DNA of 64,000 bases. Origin: Chryseobacterium sp. ISL-80 (GTDB lineage: Bacteria; Bacillota; Bacilli; Bacillales; Cytobacillaceae). Below, piece after piece: positions 1-7,056 of this stretch (its first letter is position 1; every line of letters begins with the position of its first letter). The DNA lies in contig JAGGQZ010000017.1 in the NCBI GenBank assembly GCA_018613055.1, positions 62,001 to 126,000 on the forward strand. Direction: 5' to 3'. Made by a program: the position numbers and the translations under genes. The notes under the pieces are model-generated. The model saw only the letters and a program-made list of their open reading frames with translations. It was not told the origin of the DNA and ran no database searches.

Positions 1-1
1 A

Positions 2-139
2 AAGCTTAACGATATTATCATTGCACTTGGATATGACACTCAAAAGAAAAGTGAGCTGGATGAGAAGAAAATCGTTGCAATGCTGGAGAAGGGTGAAATA
101 TCACCAGAGGATGCAATCAAACTTTTAAAAGGTGAATAG
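2..139 (+). CDS. C-terminal end of a DUF2089-like protein (partial)
   Basis: Only the last 45 codons are inside the window; the gene begins to the left. The visible part starts with KLNDIIIALGYD, which resembles the end of the DUF2089 helix-turn-helix-like region, and finishes with a SHOCT-like short helix pair (KIVAMLEKGEISPEDAIKLLKGE). The stop codon lies 11 bases before the next start and the next protein carries a similar N-terminal SHOCT-like helix, so the genes probably form one operon. Family assignment comes from memory of DUF2089 proteins. The function is unknown, though a regulatory role is likely. Confidence 0.6.
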   Translation, partial: KLNDIIIALGYDTQKKSELDEKKIVAMLEKGEISPEDAIKLLKGE

Positions 140-150
140 GGGGAATTTTG

Positions 151-534
151 ATGAGTGAAGAAATTTCAAGAATTTTAACGATGGTCCAAGAAGGAAAAAT
201 TGATTCAGAAAAAGGTGCCCAGCTGATTGCTGTACTCAAGGAAAAAGAAACACCTGCTTTATCCCAAAAACAAAATAAATACTTAGATAAAACACTAAAA
301 ATCCGTATTGTGTCCAAGGAGAATGACAATGTGAACGTCAATGTGCCAATCAAACTGGTGAAGGCGCTTCTCAAAACTGGGTACAGCATCGCTGCAGGAA
401 TTCCTCAATCCCAGCAATACGTCAAAGACCTTGATATCAATATGCTGATTGATGCAATTGAAAATGAGCTGGATGGGAACATCGTCGACATCCAATCGGC
501 AAATGGCGATACAGTTAAAGTCGTCATTGAGTAA
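151..534 (+). CDS. SHOCT-like domain protein
   Basis: A 127-residue protein. Residues 1-32 form a SHOCT-like amphipathic helix pair (ISRILTMVQEGKIDSEKGAQ), as found at the N-terminus of YvlB/LiaX-type envelope stress proteins. The remainder is a basic/acidic region with alternating strands (KTLKIRIVSKENDNVNVNVP) and a final IVDIQSANGDTVKVVIE strand. I chose ATG 151 rather than the TTG at 148 because the AGGGGG ribosome binding site at 138-143 is then correctly spaced. It sits between the DUF2089-like gene and another small protein in an apparent operon. No catalytic motif is visible. A regulatory or envelope-associated role is inference from the family. Confidence 0.75.
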   Translation: MSEEISRILTMVQEGKIDSEKGAQLIAVLKEKETPALSQKQNKYLDKTLKIRIVSKENDNVNVNVPIKLVKALLKTGYSIAAGIPQSQQYVKDLDINMLIDAIENELDGNIVDIQSANGDTVKVVIE

Positions 535-539
535 AGCAT

Positions 540-827
540 ATGATGAAAATCAAAATCAAAACGAATAAAGTCGCATTTTCCCTCCCTGTCCCGTACACAA
601 TCTTAAGAGCTGTCAGTTCGATTCTTGCATCTAAAAGATTCAAGAGCCAGATGCATAAATGGGCAAACCAGGATCTAGAACGTAACCAAGTTCCCGCCGT
701 GCTTTTCACTACCATACTAAACAAGCATCTGATGAACGAAATCATCCGCGAACTGGGTAAGCATAAAGGGACTTTGCTTGTTGATGCAAAATTGCATGAT
801 GGTACTGAAGTGCTTGTGAAATTATGA
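540..827 (+). CDS. Small hypothetical protein, third gene of the SHOCT-like operon
   Basis: A 95-residue basic protein that begins 5 bases after the previous stop codon. It has no strong ribosome binding site, which suggests translational coupling. The N-terminal half has a short hydrophobic stretch (FSLPVPYTILRAVSSILA) and the C-terminal half ends in strands resembling the tail of the preceding protein (GTLLVDAKLHDGTEVLVKL against NIVDIQSANGDTVKVVIE), so the two may share a fold. I do not recognise a named family. A hairpin 9 bases after the stop closes the operon. A second ATG at 543 is an equally possible start. Confidence 0.65.
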   Translation: MMKIKIKTNKVAFSLPVPYTILRAVSSILASKRFKSQMHKWANQDLERNQVPAVLFTTILNKHLMNEIIRELGKHKGTLLVDAKLHDGTEVLVKL

Positions 828-835
828 AAAGCAAG

Positions 836-870
836 AAACCCTGGCTCCGTTTCTTCCGAAGGCAGGGTTT
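836..870. terminator. Hairpin between convergent genes
   Basis: Perfect 8-bp arms AAACCCTG (836-843) and CAGGGTTT (863-870) flank a 19-base loop. It lies between the end of the SHOCT-like operon and the end of the minus-strand acetyltransferase. The T-run is short on both strands, so termination strength is uncertain. Confidence 0.5.
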
Positions 871-879
871 CAACCGATA

Positions 880-1398
880 TTAGAACAGCTTTTCAAAACA
901 AACATATAATTCATGTCCCTCCGGCTTTCCGTCCATCCTGACAGTACCGGTCTGCTTATATCCTCTTTTTTCATAGAATCCAACTGCCCCCTTGTTTCCG
1001 GAGTATGTATCCAGCCGGAGTGCAGGATATCCATGGTCTCTGGCAAAGTCCTCGGCAAATTGAAGCATCTTGCTTCCAAATCCTCCGCCCTGTGCGGCAG
1101 GGTCGACACAAAACGAGTGAAGAACAAGCGGCTTCCCATCTGTATCGGTCCAGTTAGCCTTCTCCCATTCAGGAGCCTGCCATTCGTCGAGAACCATCAC
1201 TCCAATCGTGGCCTCTCCTTTTTTCATCACGAACAGCTCTTCCCCCTGCATCGCATTTTCAAAATACTCATGGTTTGGATATTTCTCATCCCATTGCAAA
1301 ATGCCTCTTGATTCAAGATATTCCTTGCAAATTGCAAACATTTCGCCAATTACAGGCAAATCGTCTTCTGTTGCACGTTCGATCTGTTCTTCTGCCAT
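880..1398 (-). CDS. GNAT family N-acetyltransferase
   Basis: A 172-residue single-domain acetyltransferase. The acetyl-CoA pyrophosphate-binding loop is visible as QGGGFGSKML following the beta-4 strand LVLHSFCVDP. The C-terminal motif GNKGAVGFYEKRGYKQTG is the classic GNAT motif B. Residues before it (EYLESRGILQWDEKYP) recall a subgroup of Bacillus GNAT proteins of unknown substrate. It is cytoplasmic, with no signal or membrane segment. The gene converges on the SHOCT-like operon, and a small disrupted reading frame starts upstream of it on the same strand. The substrate cannot be read from sequence. Confidence 0.9.
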   Translation of the reverse strand: MAEEQIERATEDDLPVIGEMFAICKEYLESRGILQWDEKYPNHEYFENAMQGEELFVMKKGEATIGVMVLDEWQAPEWEKANWTDTDGKPLVLHSFCVDPAAQGGGFGSKMLQFAEDFARDHGYPALRLDTYSGNKGAVGFYEKRGYKQTGTVRMDGKPEGHELYVCFEKLF

Positions 1399-1417
1399 CT
1401 CGCTGCTCCTTGCTTTC

Positions 1418-1547
1418 CTATTCGCTGTCAGGTGTCATGTTAAAGAAGTTGGCGCTTTTGTCATTTTTCTTTGCATCTTTTTTCTCTTTATTCATTTTCC
1501 CATCTGATTCATAGCTTCGTTTAAACTGAACTTCCTTTTTTTGTCAT
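1418..1547 (-). pseudogene. Small basic ORF interrupted by a 1-base homopolymer shift
   Basis: On the minus strand a GGGAGG ribosome binding site precedes ATG 1547. As written, the frame reads MTKKGSSV and stops after 8 codons. Removing one A from the run of seven A at 1536-1542 opens 42 codons ending at TAG 1418-1420, rich in Lys, Asp and Asn with the tail FFNMTPDSE. The good ribosome binding site, the length and the composition resemble small Bacillaceae spore or stress proteins, but I recognise no family. It may be a sequencing error, a true frameshift mutation, or slippage-dependent expression. It would be cotranscribed with the downstream acetyltransferase. Confidence 0.45.
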
Positions 1548-1650
1548 GTCGGTCCCTCCCAGTTTGATACCAGAACAGCACGATTTGCTATCCCTTCCTG
1601 ACATAGTTTCTCAGAAGCTAGTTTGTGCCGTTCTTTACCTCTAAATGCAT

Positions 1651-1684
1651 AAAAGCACCGGTTTTTCAATAAACCGGTGCTTTC
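1651..1684 (-). terminator. Rho-independent terminator of the SleB-like gene
   Basis: AAAGCACCGGTTT and AAACCGGTGCTTT pair perfectly around a 5-6 base loop, a few bases after the minus-strand stop at 1688. On the minus strand the stem is followed by TTTATGC, a moderate U-run. Confidence 0.85.
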
Positions 1685-1687
1685 AGT

Positions 1688-2308
1688 TCAGTATGCGAAG
1701 TTGTGATTGCCAATTTGTGTTGTGACTGTTCTTGTAAAAATCCATTGATTTGTGGCAAGATTCGGATTGTAGTAATAAACAGATCCACCGGAAGGGTCCC
1801 ATCCAAGCAACGCATCCTTCACGGCATTGTAAGCTATGTAATTTGGCTGAAGCTGATACTGTCCATCATGTACCGCGGTAAACGCGTTCCTTTGGAAGAT
1901 GACGTCGTAAACTGTATCCGGGAAATCCTTCGATTCCACCCTGTTTAAAATGACGGCTGCAACTGCTACCTGGCCCTGGTAGCTCTCTCCCCTTGATTCG
2001 CCGTTCACGACATGTGCCATCATTTCAATCTCATTGATCAATTGGGTTGTCCGCGGTCCCATTCCTCCGGTTGTTTCCAGGCCAAAGTCCCTTTGGAACG
2101 CCTTGACCGCTTCAGTGGTAACGGGACCATAATAGCCGGTAGTTTGATCATTGAAATATCCCAGCTTCTTTAAAATGGATTGAACATATGTAACCTCTGA
2201 ACCTGCCGATCCCATTTTGATTTCTGCAGCCTTTGTTTCAGGCTGTCCAATACCCAGGACCGCTAAAATGACTGCTGCTGCAGCCAAGCTCTTTATGTAC
2301 TTCTTCAA
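1688..2308 (-). CDS. SleB-like cell wall hydrolase with peptidoglycan-binding domain
   Basis: A secreted spore cortex or cell wall lytic enzyme of 206 residues. An N-terminal signal segment (KYIKSLAAAAVILAVLGIG, ending near ETKA) is followed by a PG_binding_1 domain (MGSAGSEVTYVQSILKKLGY...AVKAFQRDFGL, about residues 30-90). The C-terminal SleB/CwlJ Hydrolase_2 domain follows (MMAHVVNGESRGE...QVAVAAVILNRVES...VYYYNPNLA). The Glu in NGESRGE is the expected catalytic acid of the family. I chose TTG 2308 as start because GGAGTGGAGG lies just upstream; the longer ATG at 2377 has no ribosome binding site and would bury the signal peptide. The architecture matches SleB-type germination enzymes, but paralogues exist, so the exact role is uncertain. 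Confidence 0.9.
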   Translation of the reverse strand: MKKYIKSLAAAAVILAVLGIGQPETKAAEIKMGSAGSEVTYVQSILKKLGYFNDQTTGYYGPVTTEAVKAFQRDFGLETTGGMGPRTTQLINEIEMMAHVVNGESRGESYQGQVAVAAVILNRVESKDFPDTVYDVIFQRNAFTAVHDGQYQLQPNYIAYNAVKDALLGWDPSGGSVYYYNPNLATNQWIFTRTVTTQIGNHNFAY

Positions 2309-2535
2309 ATCCTCCACTCCCGTTCTTTTATTATAGGCAGTACGCCTGCCGATGCAGTTTTCCTCCACACCTCCCATTTCTATTCCTTATGAAAGTTCCC
2401 TAATTTCCGAATGGAAAACTCGTCCAAAAGAATGGAAAACTTTAAACGGAGTGGTATAAATTTCTTATTTCCGTATCCTTTTGGTCCATTCAATCGTTTT
2501 AAAGCATATATAAAAATATTTAGCTTTACGAAATT

Positions 2536-2564
2536 TTGCAAATATCCGATAATTTGGGTATAAA
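2536..2564 (+). promoter_or_regulatory. Sigma-A type promoter for the MFS gene
   Basis: TTGCAA at 2536-2541, a 17-base spacer, then TATAAA at 2559-2564. It lies 36 bases before the start codon at 2600. Confidence 0.6.
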
Positions 2565-2599
2565 TAAAAATTCATCAGAAACCGAGAGGCACAAATTAT

Positions 2600-3802
2600 A
2601 TGTTGAGAAATAAAAATGTTTGGATTTTATTGACTGGTGAGTTTATTGCCGGATTAGGGCTGTGGCTTGGCATCATTGGAAACCTCGAGTTTATGCAGGA
2701 GAAGATTCCTTCTGACTTTTTAAAATCGCTGCTCCTAGCTGCAGGTTTGCTTGCCGGTATTGCAGTTGGGCCGCTTGCCGGAAGGTTGACGGATCAATAC
2801 AGCAAAAAGGCTGTCATGCTGATCTCAGGGTTCGTCCGGGTGATCAGCGTCGCTTTTATGCTGATAGCGATCGAAACAGGATCAATATGGTGGATGCTCG
2901 TCTTCCTAGTGCTGCTGCAAGTATCCGCTGCGTTTTACTTTCCGGCGCTTCAGGCGGCGATTCCCCTTGTTGTAGGCGAGAAGGATTTATTGCAGCTGAA
3001 CGGCGTCCATATGAATGTATCAACACTGTCTCGAATCATCGGAACTGCAGCGGCTGGAATCCTGCTGGTGGCCATCCCATTGAATGCCGTCTATCTCCTG
3101 TCTATGGCTGCCTATCTTGTCCTTTTTGGTCTCACATGGTTTTTACAATTTGAAGAAAAGAAGACAAACATTGCGGTCACAGGAAACCAGAAACAGGGAT
3201 TCAAGGAGGTCTTCCCTGTTATCTTAAAATTGCCGATCGTCATGATGACCTTGATTTTGACCTTGATTCCGCTCATATTCCTAGGAGGCTTCAACCTGGT
3301 CGTCATCAATATCAGTGAACTTCAGAATAGCGCGGCTATCAAAGGCTGGATCTATACTGCAGAAGGTCTCGCATTCATGACCGGAGCGTTTCTGATTAAA
3401 CGGATCAGCCATAAGTTCTCACCTTATAAAATCCTGTTTTCCAGCTCGATGCTGATCGGCTTATCGCAGTTGATGCTGTATTTTGCCAATCAGCCAGTAC
3501 TGACGATCGTCGCCTTCCTGATGTTCGGTTTTTCCGTTGGCTGCTTCTTCCCGACAGCCGCGACGATTTTCCAGACACGGGTACCGAAGGATTTCCATGG
3601 TCGTTTCTTCTCGTTCAGGAACATGATGGACCGGGTCTTCTTCCAGGTCGTCCTGCTCGTAACCGGATTCCTGCTTGACGCAGTCGGCCTCCAGAAGATG
3701 AGCATCATTTTTGGCATATTGGCCATTTCCATGACGGCAGCCTTTTTCATAAGGTCACGGAATTTAAGAGCGGTTGCTGATCACGAACAGAGTATAAGCT
3801 AA
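2600..3802 (+). CDS. MFS transporter (drug/solute permease)
   Basis: A 400-residue major facilitator with about 12 hydrophobic segments. The signature loop between segments 2 and 3 is visible as GPLAGRLTDQYSKKAVML. The central cytoplasmic loop (FLQFEEKKTNIAVTGNQKQGFKE style) separates two six-helix halves. The C-terminal half contains FGFSVGCFFPTAATIFQTRVP followed by HGRFFSFRNMMDR, typical of the MFS_3 / enterobactin-exporter-like group of small Bacillus efflux permeases. GAGAGG precedes the ATG. It stands alone, transcribed toward nadR across a 52-bp repeat array. The substrate is unknown. Confidence 0.88.
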   Translation: MLRNKNVWILLTGEFIAGLGLWLGIIGNLEFMQEKIPSDFLKSLLLAAGLLAGIAVGPLAGRLTDQYSKKAVMLISGFVRVISVAFMLIAIETGSIWWMLVFLVLLQVSAAFYFPALQAAIPLVVGEKDLLQLNGVHMNVSTLSRIIGTAAAGILLVAIPLNAVYLLSMAAYLVLFGLTWFLQFEEKKTNIAVTGNQKQGFKEVFPVILKLPIVMMTLILTLIPLIFLGGFNLVVINISELQNSAAIKGWIYTAEGLAFMTGAFLIKRISHKFSPYKILFSSSMLIGLSQLMLYFANQPVLTIVAFLMFGFSVGCFFPTAATIFQTRVPKDFHGRFFSFRNMMDRVFFQVVLLVTGFLLDAVGLQKMSIIFGILAISMTAAFFIRSRNLRAVADHEQSIS

Positions 3803-3812
3803 TCAACTTTTA

Positions 3813-3846
3813 TCCGAGGCTACTTCTAAAGTAAGGCGGCTTTTCC
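3813..3846 (+). terminator. Weak hairpin after the MFS gene
   Basis: GAGGCTACTT and AAGTAAGGCGGC pair imperfectly (one bulge) around CTA and are followed by TTTTCCTTTC. It is a plausible but imperfect intrinsic terminator. Confidence 0.4.
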
Positions 3847-3877
3847 TTTCATTGAGGAATTTTTTCCTTTGTGTGTG

Positions 3878-4133
3878 GGCTATGATGGACACTTTTTTCC
3901 TTCATCCTCGTATTTCTGTCCGTCATCGAAGTTATGACGGACATTTTTCTCTCCAAATGCATATTTTCTGTACCTCATCGAGCTTATGACGGACACTTTT
4001 CTCTTCCAGAATCGCATTTCTGTCCGTCATCATGGTTATGACGGACACTTTTCTCTTCAAAAGAATATTTCTGTCCGTCATCGATGTGATGATGGACAAT
4101 TTTCACTTCCATTCTCGTATTTCTGTTCCTCAT
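3878..4133. repeat. Tandem hairpin array, family A, copy 1 (52-bp period)
   Basis: Five successive units start (at TGTCC/TGTAC/TGTTC) at 3917, 3969, 4021, 4072 and 4124, spaced 52, 52, 51 and 52 bp, preceded by a half unit at 3881. Each complete unit is a hairpin of TGTCCGTCAT and ATGACGGACA around a 6-7 base loop, followed by CTTTTCTCTTC-like spacer. The array fills the 400-bp gap between two convergent genes and contains no credible coding sequence. The same family recurs at 50935-51156. Confidence 0.9.
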
Positions 4134-4172
4134 AAAAAAACAGGCATTAACCTCGCACGGTTGATGCCTGTT
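4134..4172 (-). terminator. Terminator of the pnuC-nadR operon
   Basis: CAGGCATTAACC and GGTTGATGCCTG pair around CGCACG. On the minus strand the stem is followed by seven T. It sits 32 bases after the nadR stop. Confidence 0.9.
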
Positions 4173-4203
4173 ATGAACTATAACCCTATTCACATTTATG
4201 CCC

Positions 4204-5241
4204 TCACGAATTTGATAAAAGCTGATCCACGAGCTCCATCGCTTTTTGCAATCTTTCTTCATAGCTTCCGCTGATTGTCTCATATTCTACTCCGCGCTCA
4301 TCCAGCATCCTTTTCAATGTTTCGTTATTTGCTTCCCGTACAGCTTGTTCACCGAAGCTTCTTGTTCCATCATCAACCCATTCAACATCCGGTTCGAGGA
4401 ACAGCCATAAATCATAGTTTTGGATGCTGGCAAGCGTGTCCAATACCTGCTGATGCTCGTTTACATACAGCATCGAAAAATATTGGGTGACTATGGCTTC
4501 TGTATCGATGAATAATACTTTATTCGCTATTTCCAGCTGCTGTTTTTCACGGTATTTGTGTTCGATGGCGATTTCAGGAAAATCTGCTGGCAGGGTGATT
4601 GTTTCGCAGTCTCCGAGTCTTTCGTAGTATGTGCGGCCTGTTTCCTCTACAAACACTGTATTGTAGAGGGCAGCAAGATTCCGGACAAGCGTGGATTTTC
4701 CGCAGCTCTCTGTTCCGACAATGACGACCTTTTTTACAAAGAAAGGCCTGACCTGATGAGGCAGCATTCCCCAGTACTTCATGGCCCCATCCTGTCTGAT
4801 GGCTGTTGCCGAAACCGGATAGTTCTCGCGTGCAGCATCAATCACCCTATGCTCCGCTCCTGGATATAGAACATCAAAGTATTTGCTATAACCTGGTTCT
4901 GAACTGAATACCACATCAATTTCTTTTCCAATCGCACCCTTGATTTTGTCCGCCCCTTTTTCCCAATCAGAAAATTGTCCTGTCTGGATTTCTTCTATGG
5001 CATGAACCTGGACATGTGCCAGGTCCTTCGTCAGCTGCTTCCACCATCTGATACGCTGTTTAAAAGGAATATAAGGAATTCGGGCGTCCTTAAAAAGGAT
5101 ATTTTTTTCATACTCTGTATCATAGGAAACAATGACATGAAGTTCATCAACCATTGTACTAGCTTTAATCATTGCGTAGACGTGTCCAAGGTGGACAGGG
5201 ATAAATTTGCCCCCATACATCCCTACTTTGCCAAACGTCAT
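4204..5241 (-). CDS. nadR: NadR: NMN adenylyltransferase / ribosylnicotinamide kinase
   Basis: A bifunctional NAD salvage enzyme of 345 residues. The N-terminal nucleotidyltransferase domain (about 1-165) begins GKVGMYGGKFIPVHLGHVY, with the HxGH catalytic motif as HLGH. It carries a late YPVSATAIRQDG segment in place of the ISxTxxR motif. The C-terminal kinase domain has a P-loop GTESCGKST at about residue 177 and a Walker-B-like LFIDTE. The N-terminal HTH repressor domain of enterobacterial NadR is absent, so this version should act only as an enzyme. Its ATG overlaps the pnuC stop by 4 bases, coupling uptake of nicotinamide riboside to its phosphorylation and adenylation. Identification is firm from the motifs and partner. 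Confidence 0.93.
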   Translation of the reverse strand: MTFGKVGMYGGKFIPVHLGHVYAMIKASTMVDELHVIVSYDTEYEKNILFKDARIPYIPFKQRIRWWKQLTKDLAHVQVHAIEEIQTGQFSDWEKGADKIKGAIGKEIDVVFSSEPGYSKYFDVLYPGAEHRVIDAARENYPVSATAIRQDGAMKYWGMLPHQVRPFFVKKVVIVGTESCGKSTLVRNLAALYNTVFVEETGRTYYERLGDCETITLPADFPEIAIEHKYREKQQLEIANKVLFIDTEAIVTQYFSMLYVNEHQQVLDTLASIQNYDLWLFLEPDVEWVDDGTRSFGEQAVREANNETLKRMLDERGVEYETISGSYEERLQKAMELVDQLLSNS

Positions 5242-5942
5242 GCTGCAGCCCCCAAATTCTGATCCTTAGACATTTTCGTCCAATTAATATAACCGTAGAT
5301 CGAGTTCACCAGGAACGCGGACCACATGACGAGCATTGAAATATCATTGCCCCCGGTCGATACCAATGCCCCAATCCACAGGATGATGGACAGGATATTG
5401 ACGGAAATCCACAGGGCCCACTGCTCAGCAAAACGCTTCAGCATCAAAATCTGGGCAGAGACCGACAGGACATTTGTAGCCGAATCGATCCAGACGCTCT
5501 TGCCTCCAAGGTATTGCAGGAAGAAGCCATAAGCGACTATTGTAACTGCGATGATTGCAAGAAGCTTAATCCAGCCTTCCTTTGTAAGGCGCTGGACAGG
5601 GATATCCTCTCCATTGACGCTCTCATTGTCTTTAATTTGATTCTTTTTCCACATATAAAGTCCGATGAACTGTACCGGGAAGTAGAACAGGCCGTTCAGC
5701 ATTGCCTCTCCATACAGGCCATATGTATAGGAAATATAGGCATATGTAGAAGTCTGGATAATACCGAAATAATAGTTTGTAATTTTCCCTTTCGCCACAA
5801 GCACAACACACAGCATCCCTGTAATCGAAGAAATCAGTCCCAGAAGCGAATCCTTCCATGCGAAAAACAGGTAGATGTTGACCGCTGTAAAAATTAACAG
5901 CCAGCTTTTTTCAAATGCTGTCCAATCCTTTAATACCTTCAT
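5238..5942 (-). CDS. pnuC: PnuC-type nicotinamide riboside transporter
   Basis: A 234-residue integral membrane protein with about seven hydrophobic segments. It has the PnuC features LLGLISSITGMLCVVLVAKGKITNY-like helix, YFGIIQTSTYAYISY and the late WALWISVNILSIILW segment. ATG 5942 was chosen because GGGGAG lies 9 bases upstream; an upstream in-frame start lacks a site. PnuC facilitates nicotinamide riboside entry, and intracellular phosphorylation by NadR traps it. The overlapping downstream nadR supports this substrate over thiamine or riboflavin, which some PnuC-like proteins carry. No riboswitch was seen upstream. Confidence 0.92.
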   Translation of the reverse strand: MKVLKDWTAFEKSWLLIFTAVNIYLFFAWKDSLLGLISSITGMLCVVLVAKGKITNYYFGIIQTSTYAYISYTYGLYGEAMLNGLFYFPVQFIGLYMWKKNQIKDNESVNGEDIPVQRLTKEGWIKLLAIIAVTIVAYGFFLQYLGGKSVWIDSATNVLSVSAQILMLKRFAEQWALWISVNILSIILWIGALVSTGGNDISMLVMWSAFLVNSIYGYINWTKMSKDQNLGAAA

Positions 5943-6120
5943 TTTATACACTCCCCGCAAATCTTCTTTATTTTTCCATATTTAATTCAACAAAACTGAT
6001 CATTTTCCTTTTTATATAGATATATATGTAATTCATTTTCCACTAAGCCGTGAAAATTTTTAAAGTAGCAGAACGACTCATGGTCCATTTTTTGACACTA
6101 TAATATTTGAAACATCTTAA

Positions 6121-6170
6121 TTGACGTCAACTCTTTCTAGGAGTAATCTATTACTGCTTACAAATAGTAA
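6121..6170 (+). promoter_or_regulatory. Promoter and candidate operator of the nitroreductase gene
   Basis: TTGACG (6121-6126), a 17-base spacer and TAATCT (6144-6149) form a sigma-A-like promoter. Immediately downstream TTACT (6151-6155) and AGTAA (6166-6170) form a small inverted repeat that could be a repressor site over the start region. MarR/DUF24-type redox repressors often control such nitroreductases, but that link is inference. Confidence 0.45.
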
Positions 6171-6196
6171 CCAACTACATCTTTGGAGGAATGAAT

Positions 6197-6823
6197 ATGA
6201 ACTCAACCGAGACAGGCCTAGCCACGGTAATCCGTGAACGCCGTTCAGTCAGAAAATATGATACAAATTTTAAAATTTCGCGCGAAGAAATTTTAGACAT
6301 TTTAAAAGAAGCTACCCTGGCACCATCTTCTAGCAATCTGCAGCCATGGAAGTTCATTGTGATCCAGGACGAGGCTGTCAAAAAGGAATTAAGGGCGATT
6401 GCCAATAATCAGGAACAGGTGGAAACTGCATCTGCAGTCATCGCTGTCCTTGGTGACAGGGAAATGTACCGAAATAGTGAAAAGGTGTACCGCAGTTCTT
6501 TCGAAGCTGGCTATATGGACGAAACAACAATGGGCAGAATGATTGAGAACTCTAACAAATTATATCCTTCTGTCCCAGTTGACATGAGAGAAAACATCGC
6601 ATCTTTTGATGCTGGTCTTGTAACCATGCAGCTTATGCTGATAGCAAAAGCCCGCGGCTATGATACTGTTCCAATGGGCGGCTTCAACAGGCAGCAGTTC
6701 ATTGAAAAGTTCAACATTGAAGATCGTTATATGCCATCCCTGCTGATCGCCCTGGGCAAGGCAGCTGCACCTGGACATAAGACAACTCGCTTGCCAATCG
6801 AGGAAGTTGTCGAATTTATTTAA
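6197..6823 (+). CDS. Nitroreductase family protein (FMN-dependent NAD(P)H oxidoreductase)
   Basis: A 208-residue flavoprotein of the nitroreductase superfamily. FMN-binding elements are visible: the N-terminal RERRSVRKYD, the APSSSNLQPWKFIVI loop and the C-terminal GYDTVPMGGF with LLIALGKAA. The family normally forms homodimers in the cytoplasm and reduces quinones, nitroaromatics or azo compounds, and Bacillus members such as YodC and HypO/YfkO are induced by electrophiles or hypochlorite. ATG 6197 is preferred over ATG 6191 because GGAGGA (6185-6190) is then spaced by 6 bases. It is monocistronic, with a promoter and small palindrome upstream and a terminator at 7019. The in vivo substrate is not defined by sequence. 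Confidence 0.92.
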   Translation: MNSTETGLATVIRERRSVRKYDTNFKISREEILDILKEATLAPSSSNLQPWKFIVIQDEAVKKELRAIANNQEQVETASAVIAVLGDREMYRNSEKVYRSSFEAGYMDETTMGRMIENSNKLYPSVPVDMRENIASFDAGLVTMQLMLIAKARGYDTVPMGGFNRQQFIEKFNIEDRYMPSLLIALGKAAAPGHKTTRLPIEEVVEFI

Positions 6824-6830
6824 GAACAAG

Positions 6831-6924
6831 GCTCTTTTCTCAAACTTTGTTGCTATTGAATACAAAATTGGATTGAATGAGCTGTTTACCCTTGTAAAGA
6901 AGACGCTTTTTATGAGAAAAGAGC
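6831..6924. repeat. Long-range 12-bp inverted repeat
   Basis: GCTCTTTTCTCA (6831-6842) and TGAGAAAAGAGC (6913-6924) are perfect inverted copies 70 bases apart in the noncoding tail after the nitroreductase gene. The enclosed 70 bases hold no credible gene. It could fold into a long hairpin in the 3' untranslated RNA or be a remnant of a small mobile element. Confidence 0.5.
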
Positions 6925-7018
6925 ATGTAAACTTTATACCGACCACCGCAATATGTATCTATTACGTTAAAATCGGCTTTAGGATTTTAACAACAATCTT
7001 TACGAAAACAGCCAAGAA

Positions 7019-7055
7019 CAAAAAGAACTAGTCATCACCGACTAGTTCTTTTTTG
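7019..7055. terminator. Bidirectional terminator
   Basis: AAAGAACTAGTC and GACTAGTTCTTT pair perfectly around ATCACC. T-rich runs follow on the plus strand, and an A-run on the other side gives U on the minus strand. It separates the convergent nitroreductase and DsbA-like genes. Confidence 0.9.
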
Positions 7056-7056
7056 A

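Noticed and set aside
3878-4133. CRISPR-like interpretation of the tandem arrays
   Set aside because: The units have no constant repeat separated by unique spacers; whole 52-bp or 20-bp units are repeated, spacers are near-identical, and no cas genes are present.
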